Assembly (NCBI RefSeq): GCF_000497045.1
Contig: NW_015961953.1
Location: forward strand, 62,001 to 126,000
Direction: 5' to 3'
Length of the DNA: 64,000 bases
Source of the DNA: Kalmanozyma brasiliensis GHG001
Lineage: Eukaryota; Basidiomycota; Ustilaginomycetes; Ustilaginales
The notes beneath the pieces were generated by a model. The model saw only the letters and a list, made by a program, of their open reading frames with translations. It searched no databases and was not told the DNA's origin. Position 1 is the stretch's first letter. The number at the start of each line of letters is the position of its first letter. The translations under genes were made by a program, and so were the position numbers. Of this stretch, positions 1 to 9,234 are shown piece after piece.

Positions 1-2089
1 TGGCTTGCTCCATGCTGACGGGCAGATCATCTCCGCCACCGATACCGTACGCATCTCCGTCATCCTCGAGCGCGTGATCAGCTCGCTTGAGCGTCAGGAA
101 GTCGTCGCCAGCATCTACACTGGTAGCCGTGATGCTTGCCTTGGATGTCAGCTTTGGCTTTCGGAGCGCCCCCGCGGTATCGTCGTCGCTGTCGTTATCG
201 CTCGACTCCTCCGAATCCGAAGTGTCACTGCCGATGAGGCGATCCTCCTTGCGTTGCCCTGCGGAGCGGCCGTAACGAGTCTCCTCATTGCCTTCTTCAT
301 CGCCATCGTCCGAAGTGGCATCAGAATCTGAATCGTCCCCGCTCGCGTCCGAACCGTCACTGCTCGCCGCCGAGGAGTCATCGTCGGCGATAAGTTTGGC
401 GTAGTGCTCGCTGAGAATGTCCTGATTCTTGCGTTCGAACATGCGGTCGTACTTGGTGCGCACCTTGCCGTTCTTGTCTGTGCCTTCGTCCGAGTCGCTT
501 CCATCTTCTTTGCCACTGTTGCCAGTCTGTTCAGCAGCCTTGTAAGCGGCAGCCTTCTTCGCCTTGGCTGCTTCTTTGACGAACTTGACTTTGGGTGCAC
601 CTGGCAGACCCAGGGAGGCCGCGAAGGGTTCCAGCGGCAAAGCTGTGACATCGAAGATATCCTTGTTCTTCTGCAGATGGATGGAGCGGACGTAAGAGAC
701 GAAAGCCTTCTGCGCAAGATGCTTGATCTGAGGCTCTTGGAACGCAAAGGCTTGCAGTTGGTTCTGAATGCTCTGCGTCTTGCTCTCCTTGGGCTTGATG
801 CGACCGATGGGGATGTTCTTGGTAGCCAATGCTTCGAGGATGCCCTTCTCTTCGCTAGGAAGGACGAAGAGCAGACTGTTACCCTTGGCAGTGTATCGAG
901 CGGTTCGGCCAACGCGGTGGATGTAGGTGTCGACGTCCTCCGGAACGTCGAGCTGTATGACCCAGTCGACAGCGGGAAAGTCAAGACCGCGCGCAGCAAT
1001 GTCGGTGGCGAACAAGAGGGCGTGCTGCGTCTTTGTGAATTGCGTGAAGATCTGCAGACGCTTGGCCTGCTTCTGTTTTCCGTGCAGCGCCATGAGACTG
1101 ACACCTGGTCGCAGCTTGCAGAACGTTTCGTGAGCGAATTGGACCTGACGGCACGAGCTCATAAAGACGAGCGCCTTGCATTTGGTGTGAGTGCGAATGA
1201 AGGAGTAGAGCAGGTCGAGCTTCTTTTCTAGCTCGACAAGCATGTAATGCTGCTCCAGGCCTCGCGGCGTGGAGCCTTCGTTCTCGGGCTCGCGGACAGC
1301 CACGTACTCGGGATCTTGCAGCGACAGTCTTGCCAGATCCTTGACACGCTTGGTCTGTGTTGCGGAGAAGAGCATGGTCTGGCGGTCACGAGGAAGGTTC
1401 TCGACGATTGCGTTGAGAGTGCGCGAGAAGCCCATGTCAAGAATGCGATCCGCCTCGTCCAGGACCAGTACTTGGAGATTGGACGTGTCGAAGCCAAGGG
1501 TCTGGTCCATGTGCTGCAAAAGCCGACCTGGTGTCGCGACCAGAATGTTCATGCGTGACAAGCGGTCCTTCTCCTGCTTGACATCCTTGCCACCGATGAC
1601 GAGACCCGCCGAGAAGGTGTGATAGGGTCCAACCTTGCGGAGAACCTCGAAGATCTGAATGGCCAGCTCTCGGGTTGGCGAGATGATCAGCCCGCCAAGA
1701 CCGTCAGAGGGACCCCACTTCTTTCGAAATAGAAGCTCAAGGACTGGTATCAAAAACGCCAACGTCTTTCCAGACCCTGTCCTCGCTGCTCCCAGAACGT
1801 CCTTGCCCTTGAGCGACAGGGGGAGGGATTTGGCCTGAATGTCGGTCATGTCGGTATAGCCTGCCTTCTTGAGTCCTCTTCGTGTGCGATCGGACAGTGG
1901 CAGCTGAGCGAAGTGCTTCAACTCACCCGATGCTACGAAGCTACTTGCGCCCTGTTCGAGCTGAGCAATCTCGGCATCTTCGGTCTGCCTCTTGAGTTTT
2001 CGAGCATTCTTGGAGCGCGACTTGAGATGAGGTGCAGCGCCACCCTTCTTCCTTTTCGTAGATCCCTCCGCGGCTGAAGCTGGCGGCAT
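1..2089 (-). CDS. DBP4: DEAD-box ATP-dependent RNA helicase, DBP4/HCA4 (DDX10) family, 3' end outside window
   Basis: The frame is open from an ATG at 2089 down to the left edge, giving 696 visible residues; the C-terminus lies outside the window. Helicase motifs appear in order: Walker A AARTGSGKT at residues 101-109, DEAD at about 211-214, SAT near 243 and motif VI HRVGRTAR from 391. After the helicase core come a basic stretch and an Asp/Ser/Glu-rich acidic tail, as in yeast Hca4/Dbp4 and human DDX10. The family unwinds RNA in the nucleolus during small-subunit rRNA processing (release of U14 and related snoRNAs). The start is the first ATG before the charged N-terminus (MPPASAAEGSTKRKKGG). 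It is divergent from the next gene with 636 bp between the starts. Confidence 0.93.
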   Translation of the reverse strand, partial: MPPASAAEGSTKRKKGGAAPHLKSRSKNARKLKRQTEDAEIAQLEQGASSFVASGELKHFAQLPLSDRTRRGLKKAGYTDMTDIQAKSLPLSLKGKDVLGAARTGSGKTLAFLIPVLELLFRKKWGPSDGLGGLIISPTRELAIQIFEVLRKVGPYHTFSAGLVIGGKDVKQEKDRLSRMNILVATPGRLLQHMDQTLGFDTSNLQVLVLDEADRILDMGFSRTLNAIVENLPRDRQTMLFSATQTKRVKDLARLSLQDPEYVAVREPENEGSTPRGLEQHYMLVELEKKLDLLYSFIRTHTKCKALVFMSSCRQVQFAHETFCKLRPGVSLMALHGKQKQAKRLQIFTQFTKTQHALLFATDIAARGLDFPAVDWVIQLDVPEDVDTYIHRVGRTARYTAKGNSLLFVLPSEEKGILEALATKNIPIGRIKPKESKTQSIQNQLQAFAFQEPQIKHLAQKAFVSYVRSIHLQKNKDIFDVTALPLEPFAASLGLPGAPKVKFVKEAAKAKKAAAYKAAEQTGNSGKEDGSDSDEGTDKNGKVRTKYDRMFERKNQDILSEHYAKLIADDDSSAASSDGSDASGDDSDSDATSDDGDEEGNEETRYGRSAGQRKEDRLIGSDTSDSEESSDNDSDDDTAGALRKPKLTSKASITATSVDAGDDFLTLKRADHALEDDGDAYGIGGGDDLPVSMEQA

Positions 2090-2725
2090 CTTGGCGAGGA
2101 CGAATCGATCGAGCGTGTCTGATTCGATAGCTTTGACGAAGTTGAGTGAAGGAAGGTAGCGAGGAGGGGAAGACGATTCCAGAAGAAGAAAAGTGGCTCA
2201 GCAGCAGCGCCGTGAAATTTCTCCAAAAAGTTGGCAGCGCGCACGTGACTTGTTGCACCGACTTCCGAGCTTTCTGCTGGCCAAGCCCACTTGAACCCGT
2301 CAAGCTCGAACCGTCTTAGCCTCCTTCTCACACATATATGTCGCTACCGGTTAAGACCGCGAGCACGAGGGTCACTCGCCTTTGAACGCCTCATGATCTC
2401 GCTTTCACCTGCGTCCTGATGGGCTCGTAAGTCACGGCCGCACAGCTAGGAGTTACAATCGTGCTCGCCGTCTGGCTGGTCGTCTACTACGACGAAAGGT
2501 GCCAGCGCGTCTTCAAGAAGCCATAGTCTCCAAGCATCACGCTATCGTCAAGCCAACGTCTCGCAAGGTTGAAATAGCCGATACTTATTCACAGCGCTGG
2601 TCGATCAGGAACCCATCCTCGATGTCTAGCTGAGTCAAGCGGGCCTCCTGCCCAACCACAACGTTCTGCTTCCCGAAAGCGCTGCTGCTCTGGCCACACG
2701 CGCTCAAACAAACGGACAAGGCAAC
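2090..2725. promoter_or_regulatory. Divergent intergenic promoter region
   Basis: This 636-bp stretch separates the starts of the DBP4-type helicase (minus) and the helical-repeat gene (plus), so it must hold both promoters. No coding frame here has convincing composition, and I see no clear TATA box or repeat. Confidence 0.6.
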
Positions 2726-5389
2726 ATGTCACGACTTCATCAGTCGCTCGGTGCACTTCGTCGCACTGTGTCGATCGATTTGCAGGCTCAAGCGTCCAGC
2801 TCAGCTCTCAGAGCCCGTACCTCAGCACACCGTCCAACTGCTGTGCTTGACTTCCTCGCTCCCAGCCTCTGCGATCGTTCCGTGGATGCTCGCCGGTACA
2901 ATGTCTCCATCGCTCGAGTGGTCTTGGAGCATTCAGACTTATCTGAAACGACAGACGATGTATCGGGTTCTTCGACATCATCAGCCACGCCAAGATATGC
3001 ACATGCCAGCTCGCATCGACGACCTCTCTCCACAGCACGCCGCACAGACGTCTCCGACTTCTCGACCTTCTTTGATGCGGATGTCCCAACCACCTCGGCT
3101 TCCACAACTGGCAGACCCACACCTTTGCTCGACGGTCGCCGGATCGAGGAGGCCGGTGCTATTGATGCTAGAATCAACGCTGCAGAAGATGCGGAGGAGC
3201 TTGAGTTGGTAGCGAAGCAGATCTATCGAAGCGATGGTCTGCGAGCCGAACGTGCGCGGGCGCGTGCGGTACAGATCAGTGCTGAAGGACGAGATGGCCA
3301 TGCACCAGCGATGCTCAGGCTTCACGAGCACTTGATCTTCTCTCTACTCGGAGCATCCCTTCCCCTCGCCGAGCGTATCGGCCATACTCACCTCGCTTTC
3401 ATGCACAAGCTCGTTGCCGACTACTTGTGGCGGGCACACGCGTGCAGTTCTCATGGTGGCCTTTCGGCGGAGTTTCTGTCCGGCCTGACGAACGAGTTTG
3501 GCTCCACCTCGACAGTCGCGCTGCTTGACCGGCTCTTGATCATCGTCAAACAGCGCGTGGCGCAGTTTGATCTAGATTCAGCTGCTGCGATGGAAGAAGC
3601 AGGCAGCATTTTCTCTGCGTCGCACGCCCTTCAGCAGCGTCAAGTATGGTCACGCACGCTGCTCAAGCTAATGCAGGCTTACTCCTGCAAAGGCCGTTCG
3701 CACTCGGTCACAGCTTGCTTCCAAATCTTGACGGAACACTCGCTGCCCATCAATGTCCTTCATCATCAGCTCCGCCTCATCTCCTGGTTCCGACAGTATA
3801 CCCACCACCTTTCTGCCGAATCGGGTCAAGCCGACATCGAAAGCGAGTCTCTTCTGATTCAGACTCGGGTGCTGGAGACCCTTGCTTCTATGAAAGCCGA
3901 CGACATACATCTCGATGATACGTTTCTCGCCACCGTCGTCTCCGGGCTCAGCGCACCCCTTCGCAATCCCTTGGCCGCGCTCACCTCTGTGGAACACAAA
4001 AAGCTCACTCGCAAGCTCGTTCGCTCCGTGTTCCGACGCTATGCCGCGACTGCCACCGGTAAGGGGCGCGGCAGCCTGCCTCGAGCCTTGTCGGCCTTGA
4101 TCGCTGCCGAGATCGATACCCTGCAAGTGATTCCCGAACACGAAGCCGCCTTGCGGGCCAACAGTGTCGATCGCATCCAAACCTCGATCGGCCAGCTCGA
4201 CGCTGCATCTGCTCCCGAGGCGTTTCCCATCGCAGGCACGTTGGACAAGCAACCTCTCTCAGAATCACAACTAGCTGGCGTCTGTCTGAGGCTCCGCTTG
4301 CATGCTGCTCTTGGCGATATGGACCGAGCGATGGCCGAGCTTCGTCGGTTGCTCTCAGTTGAGGCTGTACCTGGACCAAACGAGGCAACCGAAAACCACT
4401 ACGAGCTGGTCCTCAAGCAGCGCGGCGGCGTCATTTCCCTCTTCTCGGCGGCCATGCAACGGCGCGAAGAGCACAAAGGGCAGGACGCCGGTTACGAGGT
4501 TCTCAAAGCCGCAATCTCGTCGAGATGGTTCGTGCGAGTCTGGACTGGAAGGGCTCTTCCGTCGAATCCCTCGCTGGATCTCGATCCCGAAGACTACGAG
4601 GGTGAGGCAACGATCCTGCGACTTTGGAAGAGGTGGATGCATGCGTGGTCCATCGACTACTGGACGGAGGGGTCTAAGACTGGTCCTCGCATTGACGATG
4701 GGGTTCCTGACGCATTGGACGGGCGGCCCAAGTACCACACATTTGCCGGCAGCTATCCGTGGCAGACGCTCAAACGCGGTCTCAAGCTGCTCAACCTGAC
4801 CATGGATCAGTACGAGGCGTTCTACTCTGGCCGGCCGCTGCTTGCACCAAGCCGATCTTCGCCCCGTGACGATCCAGATCCTACCTCGGTTCACCTTGCC
4901 TCGATTGACTACACGCTCGATACGAAACCCCCTCGGTACATCGCGCAATTCGCGTGTCTATTCAACGAGCGCAACATGCTCGACAACATCGTCTACCTCT
5001 GCCTTCACGGAGGTCGAACGCCCAAAGGCGAGACGATGGCGACGCACGTGCAGCGTCGGCTCTCGCTCCTTCTGCGCACGCTCACGCGAGTCCACGTCTC
5101 CGCGCGGACATGGGAGCACGTCGAAGCGTCCATGCTGCGGCACCTCGCCGAGATCCCATGCGAGGTGCTGCCCACCGAGCTGGTCAGGCCCACCATGGAG
5201 GCCATCGAACAGCGAAAGCGCACTGCACTGTTGCGCAACAGAGATCTTGTCAGGACTCTGCAAGATCAATCTGGTGCGCAGGACCCTCCTGAAACAGGAA
5301 CCATCTTTGTCCTCCGACAGATGCTCAAGCAACGCGCCCTCCAAAAAGCTCAGTCCGACACGAAGCCGCAAGCCGCTCTCACCCATTAG
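2726..5389 (+). CDS. Putative mitochondrial helical-repeat (PPR-like) protein
   Basis: Single-exon ORF of 887 aa starting at ATG 2726. The N-terminus (MSRLHQSLGALRRTVSID) is rich in Arg/Ser and lacks acidic residues for its first part, typical of a mitochondrial presequence. The body is largely predicted helix with pairs resembling degenerate pentatricopeptide or TPR units, for example around residues 520-560 (RLRLHAALGDMDRAMAELRR). I recognise no catalytic motif. By analogy with fungal mitochondrial helical-repeat proteins it could act in organellar RNA metabolism, but that is inference. It is tail-to-tail with the next gene, with only 53 bp between stops. Confidence 0.75.
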   Translation: MSRLHQSLGALRRTVSIDLQAQASSSALRARTSAHRPTAVLDFLAPSLCDRSVDARRYNVSIARVVLEHSDLSETTDDVSGSSTSSATPRYAHASSHRRPLSTARRTDVSDFSTFFDADVPTTSASTTGRPTPLLDGRRIEEAGAIDARINAAEDAEELELVAKQIYRSDGLRAERARARAVQISAEGRDGHAPAMLRLHEHLIFSLLGASLPLAERIGHTHLAFMHKLVADYLWRAHACSSHGGLSAEFLSGLTNEFGSTSTVALLDRLLIIVKQRVAQFDLDSAAAMEEAGSIFSASHALQQRQVWSRTLLKLMQAYSCKGRSHSVTACFQILTEHSLPINVLHHQLRLISWFRQYTHHLSAESGQADIESESLLIQTRVLETLASMKADDIHLDDTFLATVVSGLSAPLRNPLAALTSVEHKKLTRKLVRSVFRRYAATATGKGRGSLPRALSALIAAEIDTLQVIPEHEAALRANSVDRIQTSIGQLDAASAPEAFPIAGTLDKQPLSESQLAGVCLRLRLHAALGDMDRAMAELRRLLSVEAVPGPNEATENHYELVLKQRGGVISLFSAAMQRREEHKGQDAGYEVLKAAISSRWFVRVWTGRALPSNPSLDLDPEDYEGEATILRLWKRWMHAWSIDYWTEGSKTGPRIDDGVPDALDGRPKYHTFAGSYPWQTLKRGLKLLNLTMDQYEAFYSGRPLLAPSRSSPRDDPDPTSVHLASIDYTLDTKPPRYIAQFACLFNERNMLDNIVYLCLHGGRTPKGETMATHVQRRLSLLLRTLTRVHVSARTWEHVEASMLRHLAEIPCEVLPTELVRPTMEAIEQRKRTALLRNRDLVRTLQDQSGAQDPPETGTIFVLRQMLKQRALQKAQSDTKPQAALTH

Positions 5390-5442
5390 ACCCTCACACA
5401 TCGCATCCAATGATAATCACATGTCGTTTGCATCCATACACC

Positions 5443-8400
5443 TTACAGCTCGACATGAACCTTCTTCGCCGCGCCCCTAACTGCATCCTTGACATCCTCG
5501 ATCACGTCCTCGACCGTCTCTGCGCGTGGCGTAGCACCGACCGCGCTAGCAACAGATCGACTGGCTTTGCTGACCACGCTACTGCCGGACGCGGCTACCT
5601 CGCTCAGCTTGTCCTGCACATCCTCGAGTCGGTCCGCAAACGTTTCGGGCGAGGGGGAGGCGCCGACTGCGGACGCTACCGAGCGCGAAGCCGCCGAGGC
5701 GAGGGACGACGCTGATGACGCGCCGGACTCTGCTGCTGAACCTGCATTGTTCAGTGCTGAGCTCGCGGACTTGGACGCGACAGATGCAGCAGACGATACC
5801 GAGGATGCACCAGATTGAGCTGCGGATGAGACCGAGCGCGGCACCACCGAGGCAGCAGACGACGCGGACGAGACACCCGACTGAGCCGCCGCACCAGCAT
5901 TGTTGAGCGCCGAGCTGGCGGACTTGGACGCCACCGATGCTGCCGATGACGCAGATGAAGCCCCTGACTGAGCAGCCGAGCCGACGTTGCTCGCAACAGA
6001 CCCGGCTGAGCGCGAAACGACGGACGCAGCTGAGCTCACAGACGAAGCTCCCGACTGAACGGCGTCGCCGACGTTGCCAGCGGCAGATCCGGCGGCGCTC
6101 GATACAACGGACGCCGCTGAGGATGCTGACGAAGCAGCCGATCGAGCTGCCTGCCCGACCCGGCTGGTGGCCGCTTCGGCGGTATCTTTCGCAGCTTCGA
6201 TGTAGTCCTCTGCTGTCTCGGGCGTGGGCGATGCACCGACGGCGGAGGCGACACTGCGACTGGCCTGGTGTGCGACCGAGGAAGCGGATGAAGCGACCGA
6301 AGCAGCTGCGTCCGAGGCCGAGCTCGCCGCAGCCCGCACATTCGCCGCCACTCCACCGGCCGCGTCAGCCACGGGCGACGACGAAGCTCCAACCGCCGAG
6401 ACGACACTGCTGCTCGCCTTTGCAGCTGCGGAAGAAGCAGAGCTGCTCGCAGCAGCAGCCTTGGCGTTAAAACTGCTGACATAGTCATCGAACGACGAAC
6501 CGGATCCAGTGCCGGAAGCAACGTACGCCTTGGCCCGAGCAAAGAATCCCTCGTCCACCACCTCGCCCAGACCCATCTTGCGTCGAGCCGACCCGACAGC
6601 CGCCAGCATGCCGGCAGTAGCATCGGTGCTGATGCGGTTCGCCTGCTCCGCCAGCCGATCGGTGATATCCGAGATCTTGGCGGCGACACCATCACCCGCG
6701 AGCTCGGCAAGCGCGCCGTCGCAGTAGGCGATGAGCTCCTTTCTCGCCGAGCTGTGCAGCTTGTCAGTCCAGGCGCGGAGTGACTTAATCTCCTTCTGCA
6801 TACCGGGTGCCTCTTTGCGAAGGTCAACAGCGCCACTCGACTTGCTAACCGCCTTCTTACCGCTCTGGACCGCGGAAAGCTCCTCGGAAAACAGAGCGGC
6901 TCGCTTGCGAACACCCATGTCCCACCCATGCCACTCGTCCATGGTAGCGGAGAACTTGGTGTTGCGCATGATCTCGTCGTAGGCATCCTTGGCGGCGGAA
7001 GCGTAGCGACGGACTTCGGCACTGCTCGCCTCGGTGGTCTGACGTTCCTGCTGCAGGAGCTCCTCGTAGTAGGCTGCGATCTGCGCCTTGGTTTCCTGAC
7101 CAGCACGGTCGAACTTGGCCAGCTGCTGGTCGACCAGCTTGTTGCCCTCATCGAGTTTCTTCTTGATGTCCTTCTCGGTGTCGCCAGATCGGGTCGAGAT
7201 CTTGCGCAGACCTCGCTCGACGCGGTTGAGGATCAAGGCGACCGTATCTTCGACGAAGGCCTCGTTGATAAGACCGAAGCGGTCGGGGAGATCGGTGAGA
7301 CGGGTGTTTCGAAGCTCGGCGATGCGCGTGACAGCCAGTTGGTACTCTTTCTCGATGAGGTCGGTCATGCCGGTCTCCCACACCTCGAGCAGATCTTTGA
7401 CCTTTTGCTCCTCGGCTTCGAGCTCAGCGTCGAGCGTGGCTGCTTTGACCGAGTCGGTCTCGTCGGCAGTCGCGCTGTCGTAAACCGATTCCTTGGCCTG
7501 CTTGAGACGGTCAAGGAGGGAAGGGTCGTCGCGAGCCTTGATGGCTTCCTGCTCCGCCTGCTTGACAGCCTGCTGAGCGTGCTTGTCCGCTTCCTTGGCA
7601 GTTTGCTTGGCCTCTTGCTGAGCCGCCTTGATGGCGTCCGACCCAAGCCAGTGAGCTTTGCGCTCGTACACCTTGGCGAGCAAGCGATCCAGCTGAGGTC
7701 GGACGTAGAGGCTGTAGAATCGGCGCAGAGCGGGGCTGACATGGTTGACCAGGAAGCTATAGACCTGCTTGATGGTCTGGATGACGCGAGGGTGCACCTT
7801 GTCCATGTAGAAGGCGTACGAGACCGAGGACGACTGCAGACTGTACTGATACGCCTGATCAACGTACGGCGAGACATCGCGCTGGTAGATGTCGTGGTAC
7901 GGCTTGACAGCCTTGTGAACGGTGTTGATGTGAGGCTGGACGTTCTTCTTGTGGTACTGGTGAGCCTGTTGGAGATAAGGGTCGATCTGCTTGTGGGCGC
8001 GCTTGAGGGCACGGCGTCGAGCAGGATCGATGCGCTTCTTCCACAGCAGACGCCCGCGCTTGTCTGCCTCGCGGTAGATAGGGCGAGAGACCTTGTGAGC
8101 ACGCTTGATCCAAGGCTTGGCAGCCTTGATCACGGGACGGGTATACGGGTCTGCCTTTTGCTGAGCCAGGTGGTAGTATGGCTTGACGATGGGTACGATC
8201 TGATCGCGAGCCTGGGCCAGATTGCGACAGACGGGACGAGCATCTTTGGCCGAGTAGTCGAAGCGGAAGGGACGCGAGGGGCAGGTCCACACTGCAGCAT
8301 AGATCAGGTAAAAGATGGTGACGCGGCTCGCAAAGGAGATGAGCCAGCCGGTGAAGCTTCGCGACGGCTTTGACTTGACTCTCGCTCTGCTCTTGCGGGT

Positions 8401-8502
8401 AAGTTGCCCGGGCTTGTCATCGACGGGGAAGCGGACTGGAGGGGTTGGAACGGAAGCCCGACCGCTGGCCTTTGGCTTGATTTCGCCTTGCTTTGCCGCC
8501 AT
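5443..8502 (-). CDS. Membrane-anchored coiled-coil protein with Ala/Ser-rich C-terminal repeats (She10-like?)
   Basis: About 1019 aa when started at the ATG at 8502, which has a purine at -3 and G at +4; the frame is open a further 55 codons upstream without a better start. A basic N-terminus is followed by one hydrophobic segment at about residues 51-73 (FASRVTIFYLIYAAVW). Next comes a Tyr/Pro/Lys-rich region with repeated KPY/DPY/RPY motifs (about 90-260), a long charged coiled coil (about 290-600), and an Ala/Ser-rich tail (about 690-1010). The tail contains three copies of SVASAVGA(S/T)P, each followed by an acidic helix. The layout recalls fungal proteins related to yeast She10, but this is architectural resemblance only. 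The C-terminus is VHVEL. Confidence 0.85.
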   Translation of the reverse strand: MAAKQGEIKPKASGRASVPTPPVRFPVDDKPGQLTRKSRARVKSKPSRSFTGWLISFASRVTIFYLIYAAVWTCPSRPFRFDYSAKDARPVCRNLAQARDQIVPIVKPYYHLAQQKADPYTRPVIKAAKPWIKRAHKVSRPIYREADKRGRLLWKKRIDPARRRALKRAHKQIDPYLQQAHQYHKKNVQPHINTVHKAVKPYHDIYQRDVSPYVDQAYQYSLQSSSVSYAFYMDKVHPRVIQTIKQVYSFLVNHVSPALRRFYSLYVRPQLDRLLAKVYERKAHWLGSDAIKAAQQEAKQTAKEADKHAQQAVKQAEQEAIKARDDPSLLDRLKQAKESVYDSATADETDSVKAATLDAELEAEEQKVKDLLEVWETGMTDLIEKEYQLAVTRIAELRNTRLTDLPDRFGLINEAFVEDTVALILNRVERGLRKISTRSGDTEKDIKKKLDEGNKLVDQQLAKFDRAGQETKAQIAAYYEELLQQERQTTEASSAEVRRYASAAKDAYDEIMRNTKFSATMDEWHGWDMGVRKRAALFSEELSAVQSGKKAVSKSSGAVDLRKEAPGMQKEIKSLRAWTDKLHSSARKELIAYCDGALAELAGDGVAAKISDITDRLAEQANRISTDATAGMLAAVGSARRKMGLGEVVDEGFFARAKAYVASGTGSGSSFDDYVSSFNAKAAAASSSASSAAAKASSSVVSAVGASSSPVADAAGGVAANVRAAASSASDAAASVASSASSVAHQASRSVASAVGASPTPETAEDYIEAAKDTAEAATSRVGQAARSAASSASSAASVVSSAAGSAAGNVGDAVQSGASSVSSAASVVSRSAGSVASNVGSAAQSGASSASSAASVASKSASSALNNAGAAAQSGVSSASSAASVVPRSVSSAAQSGASSVSSAASVASKSASSALNNAGSAAESGASSASSLASAASRSVASAVGASPSPETFADRLEDVQDKLSEVAASGSSVVSKASRSVASAVGATPRAETVEDVIEDVKDAVRGAAKKVHVEL
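5490..6480 (-). repeat. Coding tandem repeats, Ala/Ser-rich
   Basis: On the minus strand this stretch encodes imperfect repeats of the type SGASSASSAASVASKSASSA and three copies of SVASAVGA(S/T)P. The DNA is correspondingly repetitive (gcagctgagc/gacgcagatg-like units) and could vary in copy number between strains. Confidence 0.75.
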
Positions 8503-9234
8503 AGCGATTAACGCTCGCTGTTGGAGTTCTGTGAGGGCGAGTTGATCAAGCTCGCGGACGGCAGATGCAGTCGTTTGATATACGAACGGAGATGTGGTTG
8601 AATGAATGGATGGAGGAAGGGAAGAAGGATGCCGAATTGAGTGGTCAGTGCTGAGTGTTTTCCACAAGCAGCGAGAGCCGATTGCTGACTTTTATTCACG
8701 CGTGTCAAGTCTTCTTCCGGCCACGACGTCACGATACGCCAGACCGAAAGCTGAAAGCGACTTTTCAAATTTGTTAGACCTCTAATACGACTGCTCAGAA
8801 AAAAAGAGGCGGGATCGTCAGCGCAGATGCAGGGTCTGTCTCAAAAAGAGGGTTGAGAGTCGGTGCGCCGCTTCTTCTTTTTGACCATGAAGCTCTCCAT
8901 GCTCGTTTTTCCGCGGGCTTCCTGCATCTCGTGACCGCCTTTTTCAACAACAGAGCGCACAAGCCTCGCCGCTCTTTCGCTCGTTTCTTCCATCCATCAT
9001 CTCAACGGCGACACGCTACCTTCCGAGCGGATTCTTTTGCTCGATTTAGCATCTCGTCAGCATCGAGCCCAGGACGCTGCACGGAACTCGTACACCAACA
9101 GCACACCACCAAGCGTAGGTCATCCGCATCACACGACACTCGAAAGCGTCGACCACGACTTCCGACGAAACACGACCTTCACAGCCGAGAAGCACAACGT
9201 CGATCATTCTTCCTACAGCTGCCACATTGGGACA
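8503..9234. promoter_or_regulatory. Divergent promoter region
   Basis: 732 bp between the starts of the She10-like gene (minus) and the JmjC demethylase (plus). The last 300 bp before the demethylase ATG are pyrimidine-rich and probably its 5' leader. No separate gene is seen. Confidence 0.55.

Noticed and set aside
6928..8373. 481-codon plus-strand open frame opposite the She10-like gene
   Set aside because: Leu/Val/Asp-rich shadow of a Lys/Gln/Ala-rich coiled coil; no recognisable domain, and the minus strand has a membrane segment and repeats.
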